13,088 nucleotides of DNA from Glomus cerebriforme (lineage: Eukaryota; Glomeromycota; Glomeromycetes; Glomerales; Glomeraceae). Of this stretch, positions 1 through 7,897 are shown piece by piece. The position numbers were made by a program, and so were the translations under genes. Location of the stretch: positions 187,428-200,515 of the forward strand of contig QKYT01000092.1 of NCBI GenBank assembly GCA_003550305.1. The letters run 5' to 3'. How positions within the stretch are numbered: the first letter of the stretch is position 1; each line of letters opens with the position of its first letter. The notes beneath the pieces are model-generated. The model was not told the origin of the DNA, ran no database searches, and was given only the letters and a program-made list of their open reading frames with translations.

Positions 1-1781
1 AAATTCTTTTCTGTTCCTTCACCATTTTTGTAACAAGTGGCTAAATAACACATTGCAATTTTATCATCTTTTTCTGCTGCTTTTTGATACCAATAAAAGG
101 CCTTTTCTAAATTTTTTTCTGTACCAAAACCATTTCTGTAACATATGGTTAAATTATACATTGCATCTTTATCACCATTTTCTGCTGCTTTTTGATACCA
201 ATATAAGACTTTTTCTATATCCTTTTCTGTACCAAAGCCATTTTCATAACATTTTGCTAAATCATTCATCGCATCATTATTGCCATTTTCTGCTGCTTTT
301 TTATACCAATAGAAGGCTCTTTTTAAATTCTTTTCTGTTCCAAAGCCATTTTCATAGAATATTGCTAAATTATTCATTGCAATTTCATCACCTCTTTCTG
401 CTGCTTTATTATACCAATAAAGTGCTTTTTCTAAATTCCTTTCTGTACCTTCACCACTTTTATAACATATTGCTAAATTATTCATTGCATCCTTGTCACC
501 ATTTTCTGCTGCTTTTTGATACCAATAAAATGCTTTTTCTAAATTCTTTTCTGTTTCAAAACCATTGCAATAATATAAGGCTAAATTAAATTGTGCATTA
601 ATGTGATCCATTTCTGCAGCTTTTTGATAACAATCAAATGCTTTTTCTAAATTCTTTTCGGTTCCTTCCCCATTTTCATAGCATTCTGCTAAATTATTCA
701 TTGCATTTTTATCACCATTTTCCGCCGCTTTTTGATACCAATAAAAGGCTTTTTCTAAATTCTTTTCTGCTCCAAAACCATTCATATAACATGTGGCTAA
801 ATTATTGATTGCATAGTTATCACCATTTTCCGCCGCTTTTTGATACCAATAAAAGGCTTTTTCTAAATTCTTTTCTGTTCCTTCTCCATTGTAATAGCAT
901 ATGGCTAAATTATTAATTGCATTTTTATTACCACTTTCTGCTGATTTTTGATACCAATAAAAGGCTTTTTCCAAATTCTTTTCTGTTATAAAACCATTTT
1001 TGTAGCAATTGGCTAAACTATACATAGCAATTTCATTACCTTTTTCTGCTGCTTTATTATACCAATAAAAGGCTTTTTCTAAATTTTTATCTGTTCCTTC
1101 ACCATTTTTATAGCAAGTGGCTAAATTATTCATTGCAAGTTTATCACCATTTACTGCTGCTTTTTGATACCAATAAAAGGCTTTTTCCAAATTCTTTTCC
1201 GTTCCAAAACCATTTTCATAATGCATGGCTAAATTATTCATTGCAATTTCATCACCACTATCTGCTGATTTTTGATACCAATAAAAGGATTTTTCTAGAT
1301 TCTTTTCTGTTCCAAAACCAGTTTCATAGAAAATGCCTAAATTAAATTGTGCATCAATATAACCCACTTCTGCTGCTTTTTGATACCAATAAAAAGCTTT
1401 TTCTAAATTTTTATCTGTTCCTTCACCATTTTTATAGCAAGTGGCTAAATTATACATTGCAATTTCATTACCATTTTCTGCTGACTTTTGATACCAATAA
1501 AAGGCTTTATATAAATTTTTTTCTGTCCCAAAACTATTTTTGTAGCATATTGCTAAACTATTCATTGATATTTCAACTCCGTTTTCTGCTGCTTTTTGAT
1601 ACCAATAAAATGCTTTTTCCAAATCCTTTTCTGTTCCTTCACCATTTTTATAGCACATTGCTAAATTATTCATTGCATTTTTATCATCATTTTTTGCTGC
1701 TTTTTGATACCAATAAAATGCTTTTTCCAAATTTTTTTCTGTTCCCTCACCTTTGTAATAACAAGTTGCTAAATTGTTCAT
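1..1781 (-). repeat. 108-bp tandem repeat array encoding Sel1-like units
   Basis: The coding array has a strict 108-bp period (36 codons) with no length variation: 16 full units occupy 1781 down to 54, and a 17th runs off the edge. Units are highly similar at DNA level, with the segment encoding EKNLEKAFYWYQKAAE almost invariant. Variation is concentrated in the loop (NGEG versus NGFG) and at the unit ends. Units 5 and 12 both begin QFNL instead of MNNL and both follow a divergent unit end, which hints at duplication of blocks of units. The similarity implies recent expansion by unequal exchange. It also explains long open frames on the opposite strand. Confidence 0.9.
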
Positions 1782-1850
1782 ATCCCCATTTCCCGTTTTT
1801 TTGAGCCAATCTATATCACTTAAGTTATCAATATTAGTAGGAGCTGACAT
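1..1850 (-). CDS. Sel1-like repeat protein, 5' part (3' end beyond window)
   Basis: The reverse strand is open from an ATG at 1850-1848 to the left edge, 616 codons without a stop, so the protein is incomplete at its C-terminus. A short leader of 23 residues begins MSAPTNIDNL. After it come 16 complete 36-residue Sel1-like repeats and 17 residues of the next. The unit consensus contains NNLAxCYxNGxGTEKNLEKA then FYWYQKAAENGD, matching the Sel1/TPR-like alpha-solenoid repeat. Sel1 repeat proteins usually act as scaffolds for protein-protein contacts, for example in ER-associated degradation or signalling; they are greatly expanded in Rhizophagus, often next to a kinase domain. No kinase domain is visible here, though one could lie beyond the edge. 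The ATG is favoured because A is at -3 and the repeats start soon after. No signal peptide or membrane segment is seen. The partner and role cannot be told. Confidence 0.9.
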   Translation of the reverse strand, partial: MSAPTNIDNLSDIDWLKKTGNGDMNNLATCYYKGEGTEKNLEKAFYWYQKAAKNDDKNAMNNLAMCYKNGEGTEKDLEKAFYWYQKAAENGVEISMNSLAICYKNSFGTEKNLYKAFYWYQKSAENGNEIAMYNLATCYKNGEGTDKNLEKAFYWYQKAAEVGYIDAQFNLGIFYETGFGTEKNLEKSFYWYQKSADSGDEIAMNNLAMHYENGFGTEKNLEKAFYWYQKAAVNGDKLAMNNLATCYKNGEGTDKNLEKAFYWYNKAAEKGNEIAMYSLANCYKNGFITEKNLEKAFYWYQKSAESGNKNAINNLAICYYNGEGTEKNLEKAFYWYQKAAENGDNYAINNLATCYMNGFGAEKNLEKAFYWYQKAAENGDKNAMNNLAECYENGEGTEKNLEKAFDCYQKAAEMDHINAQFNLALYYCNGFETEKNLEKAFYWYQKAAENGDKDAMNNLAICYKSGEGTERNLEKALYWYNKAAERGDEIAMNNLAIFYENGFGTEKNLKRAFYWYKKAAENGNNDAMNDLAKCYENGFGTEKDIEKVLYWYQKAAENGDKDAMYNLTICYRNGFGTEKNLEKAFYWYQKAAEKDDKIAMCYLATCYKNGEGTEKN

Positions 1851-3045
1851 TTCTAGTCTTTTCTATGTAAAAGGTTTTTTTTGTCATCAATTTAAATTTT
1901 TTTCGTTATATTAAAGCTGCTTCTTGGATATTCAAAGAAACCAAATCAAGTTAGATTTGGGTTATACTGTATTTGGGAATAAATAAATCTGCTATTATAG
2001 TCACACTATTACAGTAGTTGCACACATATTGTATCACTGTAAATAGAAACGCCATAATATCATGTGACATTATAGTATAATTATACATATATTATGCAGA
2101 TCACAGAATGTCTAACTATTATTATTTATACAATGTATATGAATAAATGCAATTTTAATTGTTTAATTCAGTTGCGGAACTTCATTTTAATTTTTAAAAT
2201 AATCACAGAAAACTTCTTTAAACTTTTAAATTATTAATAATTAAATATACTAGGCAATGGAAACCATTGTAAGTCCGGAGCTTTGAGAAAAAAAACTATT
2301 TGTGTGACATTATTTATTGTTATCGCCTTATCGGTATATCTTGTCCAACGTAACATCAAAACAATCAAAACAACAATTTTTATTCGTCAATTTACGCGTG
2401 CGGACAACCGGAAATCGACACGTGATCTTAATCATTTATCACCTTGCGTAAACATATATAGTCCTTCGCTTCGCTCCGGACAATTATATGAATTTGGCGG
2501 ATATTTATATGGTGCAGTGCTTATTCCTTATTTCAGTCATTTGATTTTATCGTATTTGCCATGAAATGAAATTTCATTTGTCATTTATAAGTCATTTTCG
2601 CCAAACACTAATAAGAATTGACTCAGAAATTTATTAATGTGAATACGAAATTAATCCATGAATATCCATTATATCCAAAATTTACGACAAAGATAATTAA
2701 TAATGTCGCACAAAAACTTAAATGCAACGACCATCTCGAGTAAATCTCGACTGATTGACTATTACAACTGATTTTATTATTAATTGACGGTCAAATGGTT
2801 AATCAAGTGGTCGGTTAAGCAGTTGGTCAAAATAGTTATTCAAATGATCCAGTTAGATGATTATGATCGTTGCTACCCCTAGTTTACACTATACTCATTT
2901 TTACAATATTACAAACCGAAAATAGAATTTAAAAGCGAATAAATATAATATATATTGCATAGTAATTCATGGTTATTTAAGAAAATAAATGGGTTTCCCC
3001 TATTTTATAGTAAAAAAAATTCAAATTTAGTCATTAGTAAACCAT
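1851..3045. other. AT-rich intergenic spacer
   Basis: No supported gene lies here. The part next to 1851 should hold the 5' leader and promoter of the Sel1-like gene, but no single TATA box stands out because TA-rich words are frequent. A moderately GC-rich patch at about 2390-2520 is open in one plus frame (2283-2564), but that frame begins with TTG, not ATG, and matches nothing I recognise. A perfect 16-bp palindrome (AAATGAAATTTCATTT) sits at 2564-2579. A CACGTG site lies at 2419-2424. Confidence 0.5.
2751..2872. repeat. Degenerate short tandem repeat (GGTTAA/GGTCAA-type units)
   Basis: This stretch contains loosely repeated words of about 12-16 bp built on GTCAAATGGTTAATCAAGTG-like units: GGTCAAAT, GGTTAATCA, GGTCGGTTAA, TTGGTCAAA, ATTCAAATGATC. 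The units are too diverged for a firm period. It is probably an old satellite-like or transposon-derived tract; no coding potential is seen. Confidence 0.3.
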
Positions 3046-3553
3046 TTAAGTTACCAAGGAATATATAAAATTCAAGGTTAAAATACAGTCTTGCAACGTC
3101 GGTCTCCAAGGTTTGACAGCGATAAATAATTCGGAGTAAACCAGAAACAAATTTTCGAGCTTGAATGTTATCGGGTACGCGAAGGCACCATCACTGTAAT
3201 AAAGATTAGTGTATGTTTAATTATTTTTCATAAGTCCTAGTCATAGAAATTTTAATTTCAGCCAGAATTATAGTTATTGATAAATTCTGTAATGCCGGAA
3301 TAAATTATATTAAAATGTTAAACATCATATTCCACATCTTTAATCATTGAATCTTTTATAAAAAAAGTTTCAAATAAATAGACTTTCGTCCAAATGACAA
3401 TTTACATTTAATTATTATTAACCTTAAGCTAGGACTTGACGAGGCCTCTAGTTCAACACTAGCTAGTTGTGTATTGTATATTTCGAATGACATTTTATCA
3501 TATGAATTCCGTATAATCAAATGAAATATTTTATTTTCTATTCCATTTAACAT
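3046..3553 (-). CDS. Candidate small two-exon gene of unknown function
   Basis: I do not recognise this product. On the minus strand an ATG at 3553-3551 opens a 131-nt exon that ends at a donor reading AAG|GTTAAT (exon end 3423). A plausible acceptor, TTATTACAG, ends at 3194. Exon 2 would then be 3193-3046, stopping at TAA. The phases agree: exon 1 ends with two bases of a codon and exon 2 supplies the third. The predicted product is about 92 residues, beginning MLNGIENKIF and containing the segments ASVELEASSS, GAFAYPITFKLENLFL and VKPWRPTLQDC. Exon 2 coincides with an island of higher GC in AT-rich DNA, which favours a conserved or coding origin. There is no obvious signal peptide. The intron of 229 nt is longer than others in the window, and exon 2 could instead be part of a dispersed repeat. 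A start within a longer gene is also possible. Confidence 0.35.
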
Positions 3554-4001
3554 CAAAAGTAGTTTTTATCAAAGTTTTTATAATTTAATATTTTGTAGGA
3601 TTTGCCATTAGTTTCATTTTCTTAATTGTTTTTTCTTTTTGAAGATCTTATATTTTTACAATATTCAATTTAAATGTCACTTTTTTTAATATTTAGTGGC
3701 GTAATAAGTTCTGTCAAAATTTTGTATAAATAAGATTGCTATAGCAGTTTAAGTAAATCAACTAGTTTTGCAATATTTTTACTGCATAATAAACTTGAAT
3801 GATACAATTTTATAAAAATAATTTCTCTTATAATTAACTAGTAATAATTATAATTAAATGTATAATGGAACTACACTTCCCAAAGTATGGTTGAATATAA
3901 TTAAATTTAAAATTCATTAATTGAAAATAAAGTCAATCAAAAAACGGATTAATGTATTTAATTCTTCTAATGATTTTATAAACTATTTTCCCTATAAAAA
4001 A
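3554..4001. other. AT-rich spacer, nothing recognised
   Basis: This stretch is dominated by runs of A and T with many stops in every frame. I see no gene, RNA gene or clear motif beyond scattered TATA-like words. Confidence 0.5.
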
Positions 4002-4180
4002 AAAAGAGATGTCCGGAAATTGTCGGGTGCGTCCAAAAATGTCCCATATGTCCAGAAATGTCTGGAAAATTGCAAGATGATGTAACCGAATATTACAATT
4101 TTCTGGACATTTCCTAGACGTGTGGGACATTTTCCGGGCACACCTTGACATTTTTGATGACAATTTCCAAACACTCTTTC
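4002..4180. repeat. Fold-back (MITE-like) inverted repeat
   Basis: Two arms, about 4002-4075 and 4093-4180, are inverted copies of each other around a 17-nt loop. The inner 51-52 bp align with two single-base gaps and ten substitutions. An outer block (4011-4024 against 4159-4172) matches with two more. All twelve substitutions are transitions. The right arm has 14 extra bases at 4145-4158. Within the arms the word ATGTCC(A/G)GAAATGTC recurs, suggesting an older short tandem unit. Two minus-strand open frames across it (3933-4174) are by-products of the repeat. It is best explained as a non-autonomous fold-back element or an inverted duplication; no clear target-site duplication was found. 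Confidence 0.7.
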
Positions 4181-4295
4181 CTAAACCAAAAAATTTATTT
4201 TAATTGGTATAATTAATCGAACATACTTTTATTTCTAGACTTATAGTAATTAAGCAAGGTATTATTTTATGCAGATCTCTGGGAATTATTTTAGT

Positions 4296-4383
4296 CACGT
4301 GCTTTATGACTTCATGACATATGACAATAGAGCTTATCACCTTGTATGTAAAAAGTAGTGATGTCAGAGACTGTGACCACGTG
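4296..4383. promoter_or_regulatory. Pair of CACGTG E-boxes upstream of the central locus
   Basis: CACGTG occurs at 4296-4301 (as GTCACGTG) and at 4378-4383, about 110-200 bp upstream of a TATA box at 4491. In fungi CACGTG is the core site of bHLH factors such as Cbf1 (consensus RTCACRTG). The spacing fits an upstream activating region for the gene below. Binding is inferred from motif and position only. Confidence 0.35.
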
Positions 4384-4490
4384 TTACGCTGTTCCTTTAT
4401 ATATTGTTAAATTAAGGAGAGGCCGTTGATCAGATTTTCGTGATGCAATCATATTAACGTAATTTCCTATAACAAAATCGATTCTGTGAT

Positions 4491-4500
4491 TATATAAAAA
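4491..4500 (+). promoter_or_regulatory. TATA box of the zinc-finger / nuclease-kinase locus
   Basis: TATATAAAAA lies at 4491-4500 and is followed by less AT-rich sequence, fitting a transcription start near 4520-4530. About 100 nt further on, a strong splice donor AAG|GTATGT occurs at 4627/4628. This arrangement suits a promoter with a spliced 5' leader. No initiator consensus can be assigned with confidence. Confidence 0.45.
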
Positions 4501-4627
4501 AGGTGATTGTCCCTGTTAGCGAATCTTTTATCTGTCTTGTGCAAGTAAAACGAAAAAAAATCAAGTGAAATAATCAATCTTACTATCGTCAATATTATTC
4601 GAGTATATTCCGTAAAGTGATAACAAG

Positions 4628-5091
4628 GTATGTTGGTTTTATTGCTCAGCGCTAATCAATTTTGCGGCCCTATAGATGTTCCAAAACAATACGGACATAT
4701 TACTTTTCTTACTATATATCGATGAAATCTCTGCGTATATTTCGCTTGCTCCGTTTCACTAAAAAAAGTTACGTCATATTTTATATAGATCTATTCTATA
4801 TATACCATAAATACCCCAAATGAGTTTATAGTCGTGAAACTATGAAACCTAAAAAAGATAAGTGTTGCATGTGTGACAATGAGGAGATCTGGGATGCCTG
4901 TATCCATTGCAAAAATTTTCTATGTAGAGACCACACATATACAAGTTGTAATGAACATTGTGAAGGTACAAAGGGGCTCATTATAATAATGAAAATAATG
5001 AAAATAATAGAAATAATGGACGTTAAATGGACAGACACTAAATTGTAATTTTTTTAAATAGCATTCACGTCGTTTACTTCAGACATTTCAG
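4628..5091 (+). other. Candidate 5' leader intron(s)
   Basis: A consensus donor (AACAAG|GTATGT) begins at 4628. Two acceptors are reasonable. TTTATAG ends at 4831, 10 nt before the ATG of the zinc-finger ORF at 4842. ACATTTCAG ends at 5091, two bases before the ATG at 5094. The first makes a 204-nt intron and places the zinc-finger ORF in the transcript. The second makes a 464-nt intron that removes it. Both may be used. The sequence alone does not decide. Confidence 0.4.
4842..5048 (+). CDS. Small B-box/AN1-like zinc-finger ORF or exon
   Basis: The 68-residue frame starts at ATG 4842 and carries a regular set of metal-ligand residues: C8-x2-C11-x8-C20-x2-C23-x4-C28-x2-H31-x4-C36-x2-H39. This fits B-box type 1 spacing and resembles AN1 fingers; both bind two zinc ions and mediate protein contacts, often in ubiquitin pathways. 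After C40 the protein becomes a low-complexity run of I, M and K encoded by an AATAATGAA-like simple repeat, which looks like intron rather than protein. A donor GTACAA at 4966, joined to the acceptor ending at 5091, would fuse residues 1-41 in frame to the ATG at 5094. So this may be a separate small gene or the first coding exon of the nuclease-kinase gene. TATA-like sequence also precedes it at about 4796. The reverse-strand frame at 4826-5038 is a shadow. Confidence 0.55.
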   Translation: MKPKKDKCCMCDNEEIWDACIHCKNFLCRDHTYTSCNEHCEGTKGLIIIMKIMKIIEIMDVKWTDTKL

Positions 5092-5093
5092 AA

Positions 5094-6861
5094 ATGGCTA
5101 ACCTCGATATCTTCGACGAAAGTACCGCAAGTACTAGGCAGTTTGATATAATTGACGAAAGTACTGAAAGTACTAGGCAGAGTAAGAAAAGGCGACTAGA
5201 CACTAGTGCGTATAATCGAAATTTATTTCTGTCTTTGCTGGCAGTTTATTTATATACATTTCTTACCTTAAGGGCTTCTCACCGAGCGAGAGCTTTATCA
5301 AACAATTCCTCCAGTTCCTAAATTACTTAAGATTAAGTCATTTAGCACAACAAAATCAGCGTCAAGAAAAGTGCCTGAAGAACCTGCTCAGTTATGGGGT
5401 AACTTTCTTGCCGAGGCTTTTAATACATCATCATCTCTTGATACAAGCAACCGTATATTTAATAGGCCTACCTTCATCAAGAAGTTTTTATCTGTTGAAG
5501 ACTCGGTTGTTGACATGTTTTTAGACACAATGAAATCTATAAACAATCAAAGATTAGTTCTTTTTACCAAGGCCAGAATGTTGGGAAAAACTTTATTTTT
5601 TTGAGAAAGTCAAAGGTCAACCAGATGTCATACGTTGCAGTGCCGATAATGAGCAACTATTGAATGAAGAAAGAGAAGCTTCTCAAATACTCGCAATAGT
5701 AGAAGCTAAGTCCGATCAGCTGATGAGTACATTGCTAGAGGATGGATTAAATTTGCACGAAGCTTATAACAGAGCAGTGACAATGATTGATGATGGAACT
5801 ACTGCGTTTACTAAACATCAAAAACTCATCAAAATTGTTAGACAAACATTTGGTTATATGGTCGTTAATGACCTTCGATATGGCTTGCTTACGACATATG
5901 TTCGAACATGGTTTTTCTGCCGTGATCGTAAAAATCCGAACATTATCTATATTTCTCCCGAAGTTCATCTTGATCAGAATCATACGTCTACTCAACCCTC
6001 ATTCTTAGAATGTATGTACTATCATGAAACTCTATCTACACAAGACCGAACTGCACACTCTTCACCACCTGCTGATAGTGACGATGATGACGATAGTAAC
6101 AATAAGAAAGATGATAAGTCCGAGTCGAGTTCTAAGAGGGAGAATCCTAAGAGGAAGAAGAAGGATTGGGGGACTCTAAAGGTAACTACTCGGAGTATGG
6201 CAAAAAAAAAAGGAAAAAAAGGGGATGATAATAAAGGCGAAAACCTTGAAGATATGAAAAACTATGAGCGTAGCCAGTTTTATTTTGGTGATGTGTTAGG
6301 TAATGGTCGATCTGGAGTTGTTTTTGCAGTCAAGATTTGCGGAGAAGTAGGGGCACTTAAAATGGTTGAATTATATAAAAATGAATACTTGTTAAAAGAA
6401 ATTCTAAACGAAATCAAGATCTACCTCGGCCCTCTTATGGATATTCAAGACATATATACACCAAAGCTTCTAAAATTCGGAATCCTTCATGAGGCTTTTG
6501 TTTTTGCTTTAACATCGCTTTCTGGAAAATCTTTTGCGGAATTAGATGATATCACGGAAAGGGAAAAACAGTTTGCCATTGAGGGTTTACAGGCTATACA
6601 TGCAAGGGGGGTGATGCATGGAGATGTTAGGATGGAAAATATAATGGTAGATAGGAGTGAATCGATATGTAAGTCACGTGTGCGATGGATCGATTTTGCG
6701 TGGAGCAAAATGGGTCGTGATTCCAAAGATTTTAATAGAGAGTTGATCGAATTGAGAAGTTTACTTGGTATGACAGGTAGGCTTTATGCATGCATTAGGA
6801 TTTCGTTTTAATTTATGATAATAAAATTTTTGAATTTATTTTAGGACGCAGCGATTCATAA
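5094..6861 (+). CDS. Crinkler-like nuclease-kinase protein, frame interrupted
   Basis: The likely start is ATG 5094, directly after a splice acceptor. The N-terminus holds two copies of a DIxDESTxSTRQ unit and a basic KKRR patch. A conserved-looking block follows (PEEPAQLWGNFLAEAFN, FLSVEDSVVDMF) in another frame. Next comes a PD-(D/E)XK nuclease-like fold: PD at 5621-5626, E-x-K at 5702-5710, and Q-x3-Y about 50 residues later. An acidic/basic linker with KRKKK and MAKKKGKKG, probably nuclear localisation signals, leads to a RIO/Bud32-like kinase: GNGRSG loop, ALK lysine, HGDVRMEN catalytic loop, and IDF with A in place of the usual third residue. Such nuclease-kinase pairs are typical of fungal Crinkler/CR effectors, which are thought to act in nuclei. 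The frame changes at about 5182-5290, possibly an intron, and again in a T7 run at 5596-5602, where one extra T breaks it. That may be real decay or a homopolymer error. A terminal intron (6777-6844) gives the stop at 6859. Confidence 0.75.
5097..5184 (+). repeat. 39-bp tandem duplication in the first coding exon
   Basis: Two adjacent copies encode DIFDESTASTRQ and DIIDESTESTRQ with one intervening residue. The DNA copies share GACGAAAGTAC and AGTACTAGGCAG. The duplication lengthens an acidic, serine/threonine-rich N-terminus, probably disordered, before the basic KKRR cluster. Confidence 0.7.
6777..6844 (+). other. Terminal intron of the nuclease-kinase gene
   Basis: GTAGGC at 6777 follows the codon boundary GGT ATG ACA G, and the acceptor TTTATTTTAG ends at 6844, giving a 68-nt intron. 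After splicing the protein ends GMTGRSDS with the stop at 6859-6861. Without splicing it would read on into RLYACIRISF and stop at 6809-6811. Length, donor, TAAT-rich branch region and acceptor all suit a fungal intron. Confidence 0.6.
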
Positions 6862-7435
6862 TATATTATCATCCCAGAAAAGTGATGGGCACGCGTAGTA
6901 AACTTGAAAATAATTACATCATATTAGCTATAAATATCTTTCCTTATGTAGGCTTCATGTTAAAATAAAAAAGTATTTTTTGCATAATATAAAGTTTTCA
7001 AATAAAAAAATTGCATCCAGTTTCGGATCGAACGAGAAGTGAGGTCGCATACATCATAAAAAATTTCGAGGATTTCGACCCTCAACTTGTATTTTGTATT
7101 CTGAATTTTTAGTATAGTGATACCCGATAATTCACTACACGGTGGCTCATTTTTTTATTCATTTTTACTTAGCCGGCTGGCCCTTTCTCACGTATTACTT
7201 TACAAAAATATAATAAAGATCTTATTTCAATTTTTTAAACATGTGCGTTTTACAAGTGATGTACAGTATTTTGCTTTTCTAATCTACTGCGCCTTCGTTT
7301 TACTGTATTGTAACACAATCCCCGGGATACAATCACGAGATGATCATCCAGTCAGATTTATAATATCAATTTCTAAGTCGTTTCGCAGAGTTTAGTCATT
7401 ATATTAAAAATGAAGCGCAAAATACTACTCATTAA
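6862..7435. other. Intergenic region between nuclease-kinase and Myb/SANT-like genes
   Basis: This holds the 3' end of the upstream gene and probably the missing first exon(s) and promoter of the downstream one. A plus frame at 7117-7395 is open for 92 codons but begins with GTG and is rich in F, L and Y; I do not support it as a gene. An ATG at 7410 opens a short frame (MKRKILLIKF) that could be joined to the exon at 7513, but only through a weak GTCTCA donor. Confidence 0.4.
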
Positions 7436-7682
7436 ATTTATAACTACGTCTCATTTCACAAACCTCTGATACGCACTTTTATTTTTGTACCATTAAAATT
7501 GTCTTCTTCTAGCAATTGGAGTGAACGGGAATTACGAACTCTTATAGACTGACGCAAAAATCGAAATGAAGAATATCATAATTTACTCCTTTTTTCTCAT
7601 AAATTCAAAAAAAAGAAAAAAAGAATACTTTATTCTCCTGAAGAAAAGCTTCAAAGGAGGGGCTCCTACACGAACTTATTAT

Positions 7683-7750
7683 GTAAATAGATTTCGATTA
7701 TGTCTCAGATAACAACTCCATAACTGACTAGTTCTTTGGTATCCATATAG
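7683..7750 (+). other. Intron in the Myb/SANT-like gene
   Basis: The donor is TTAT|GTAAAT and the acceptor CCATATAG; length 68 nt. Exon 1 contributes one base and the next exon two, restoring a TAC codon and continuing an open frame. The phase match and typical size support it. Confidence 0.55.
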
Positions 7751-7834
7751 ACAAGCCACGCATCGTAACGGAACAGGACGTAAAAAGAGAAAAATTCTAT
7801 CAGGAATTCTCGTCCGAATTTTGGAAGAAACTGG

Positions 7835-7897
7835 GTATGAGCTAATTTACGGTTTTGGTATTAATTTATGACCTACTGACTACGTACAATTTTTTAG
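7835..7897 (+). other. Intron in the Myb/SANT-like gene
   Basis: The donor is CTGG|GTATGA and the acceptor CAATTTTTTAG; length 63 nt. It joins ...EFWKKL to VTEFERAHNR in a single frame while the unspliced frame soon meets a stop. Confidence 0.6.

Noticed and set aside
53..1804. Plus-strand open frames (53-589, 1133-1345, 1349-1804) with repeated LLLLFDTNK-like units
   Set aside because: They are the antisense of the Sel1 array; the 108-bp period gives the same frame pattern, and the minus-strand reading has a known repeat family, proper start and no stops.
2283..2564. Plus frame of 93 codons with a hydrophobic N-terminus
   Set aside because: It begins with TTG, the ATG is absent, the length is near what chance allows in a 13-kb AT-rich window, and no family is recognised. 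The 2390-2520 GC patch may be repeat debris.
3933..4174. Two overlapping minus-strand frames of 76 and 60 codons
   Set aside because: They lie almost entirely in the fold-back repeat and share its words in two frames, so they are by-products.
4826..5038. Minus frame of 70 codons opposite the zinc-finger ORF
   Set aside because: The opposite strand has a precise zinc-ligand pattern; this frame has none and is a shadow.
5747..6726. Minus frames 5747-5995 and 6487-6726 and the plus frame 5787-6008
   Set aside because: They are shadows of the nuclease-kinase coding region, whose motifs are clear in the chosen frame.
7117..7395. Plus frame of 92 codons rich in F, L and Y
   Set aside because: It starts with GTG, has no motif or recognisable domain, and its length is within chance expectation. 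Its last part could be an exon of the following gene, but no splice evidence was convincing.
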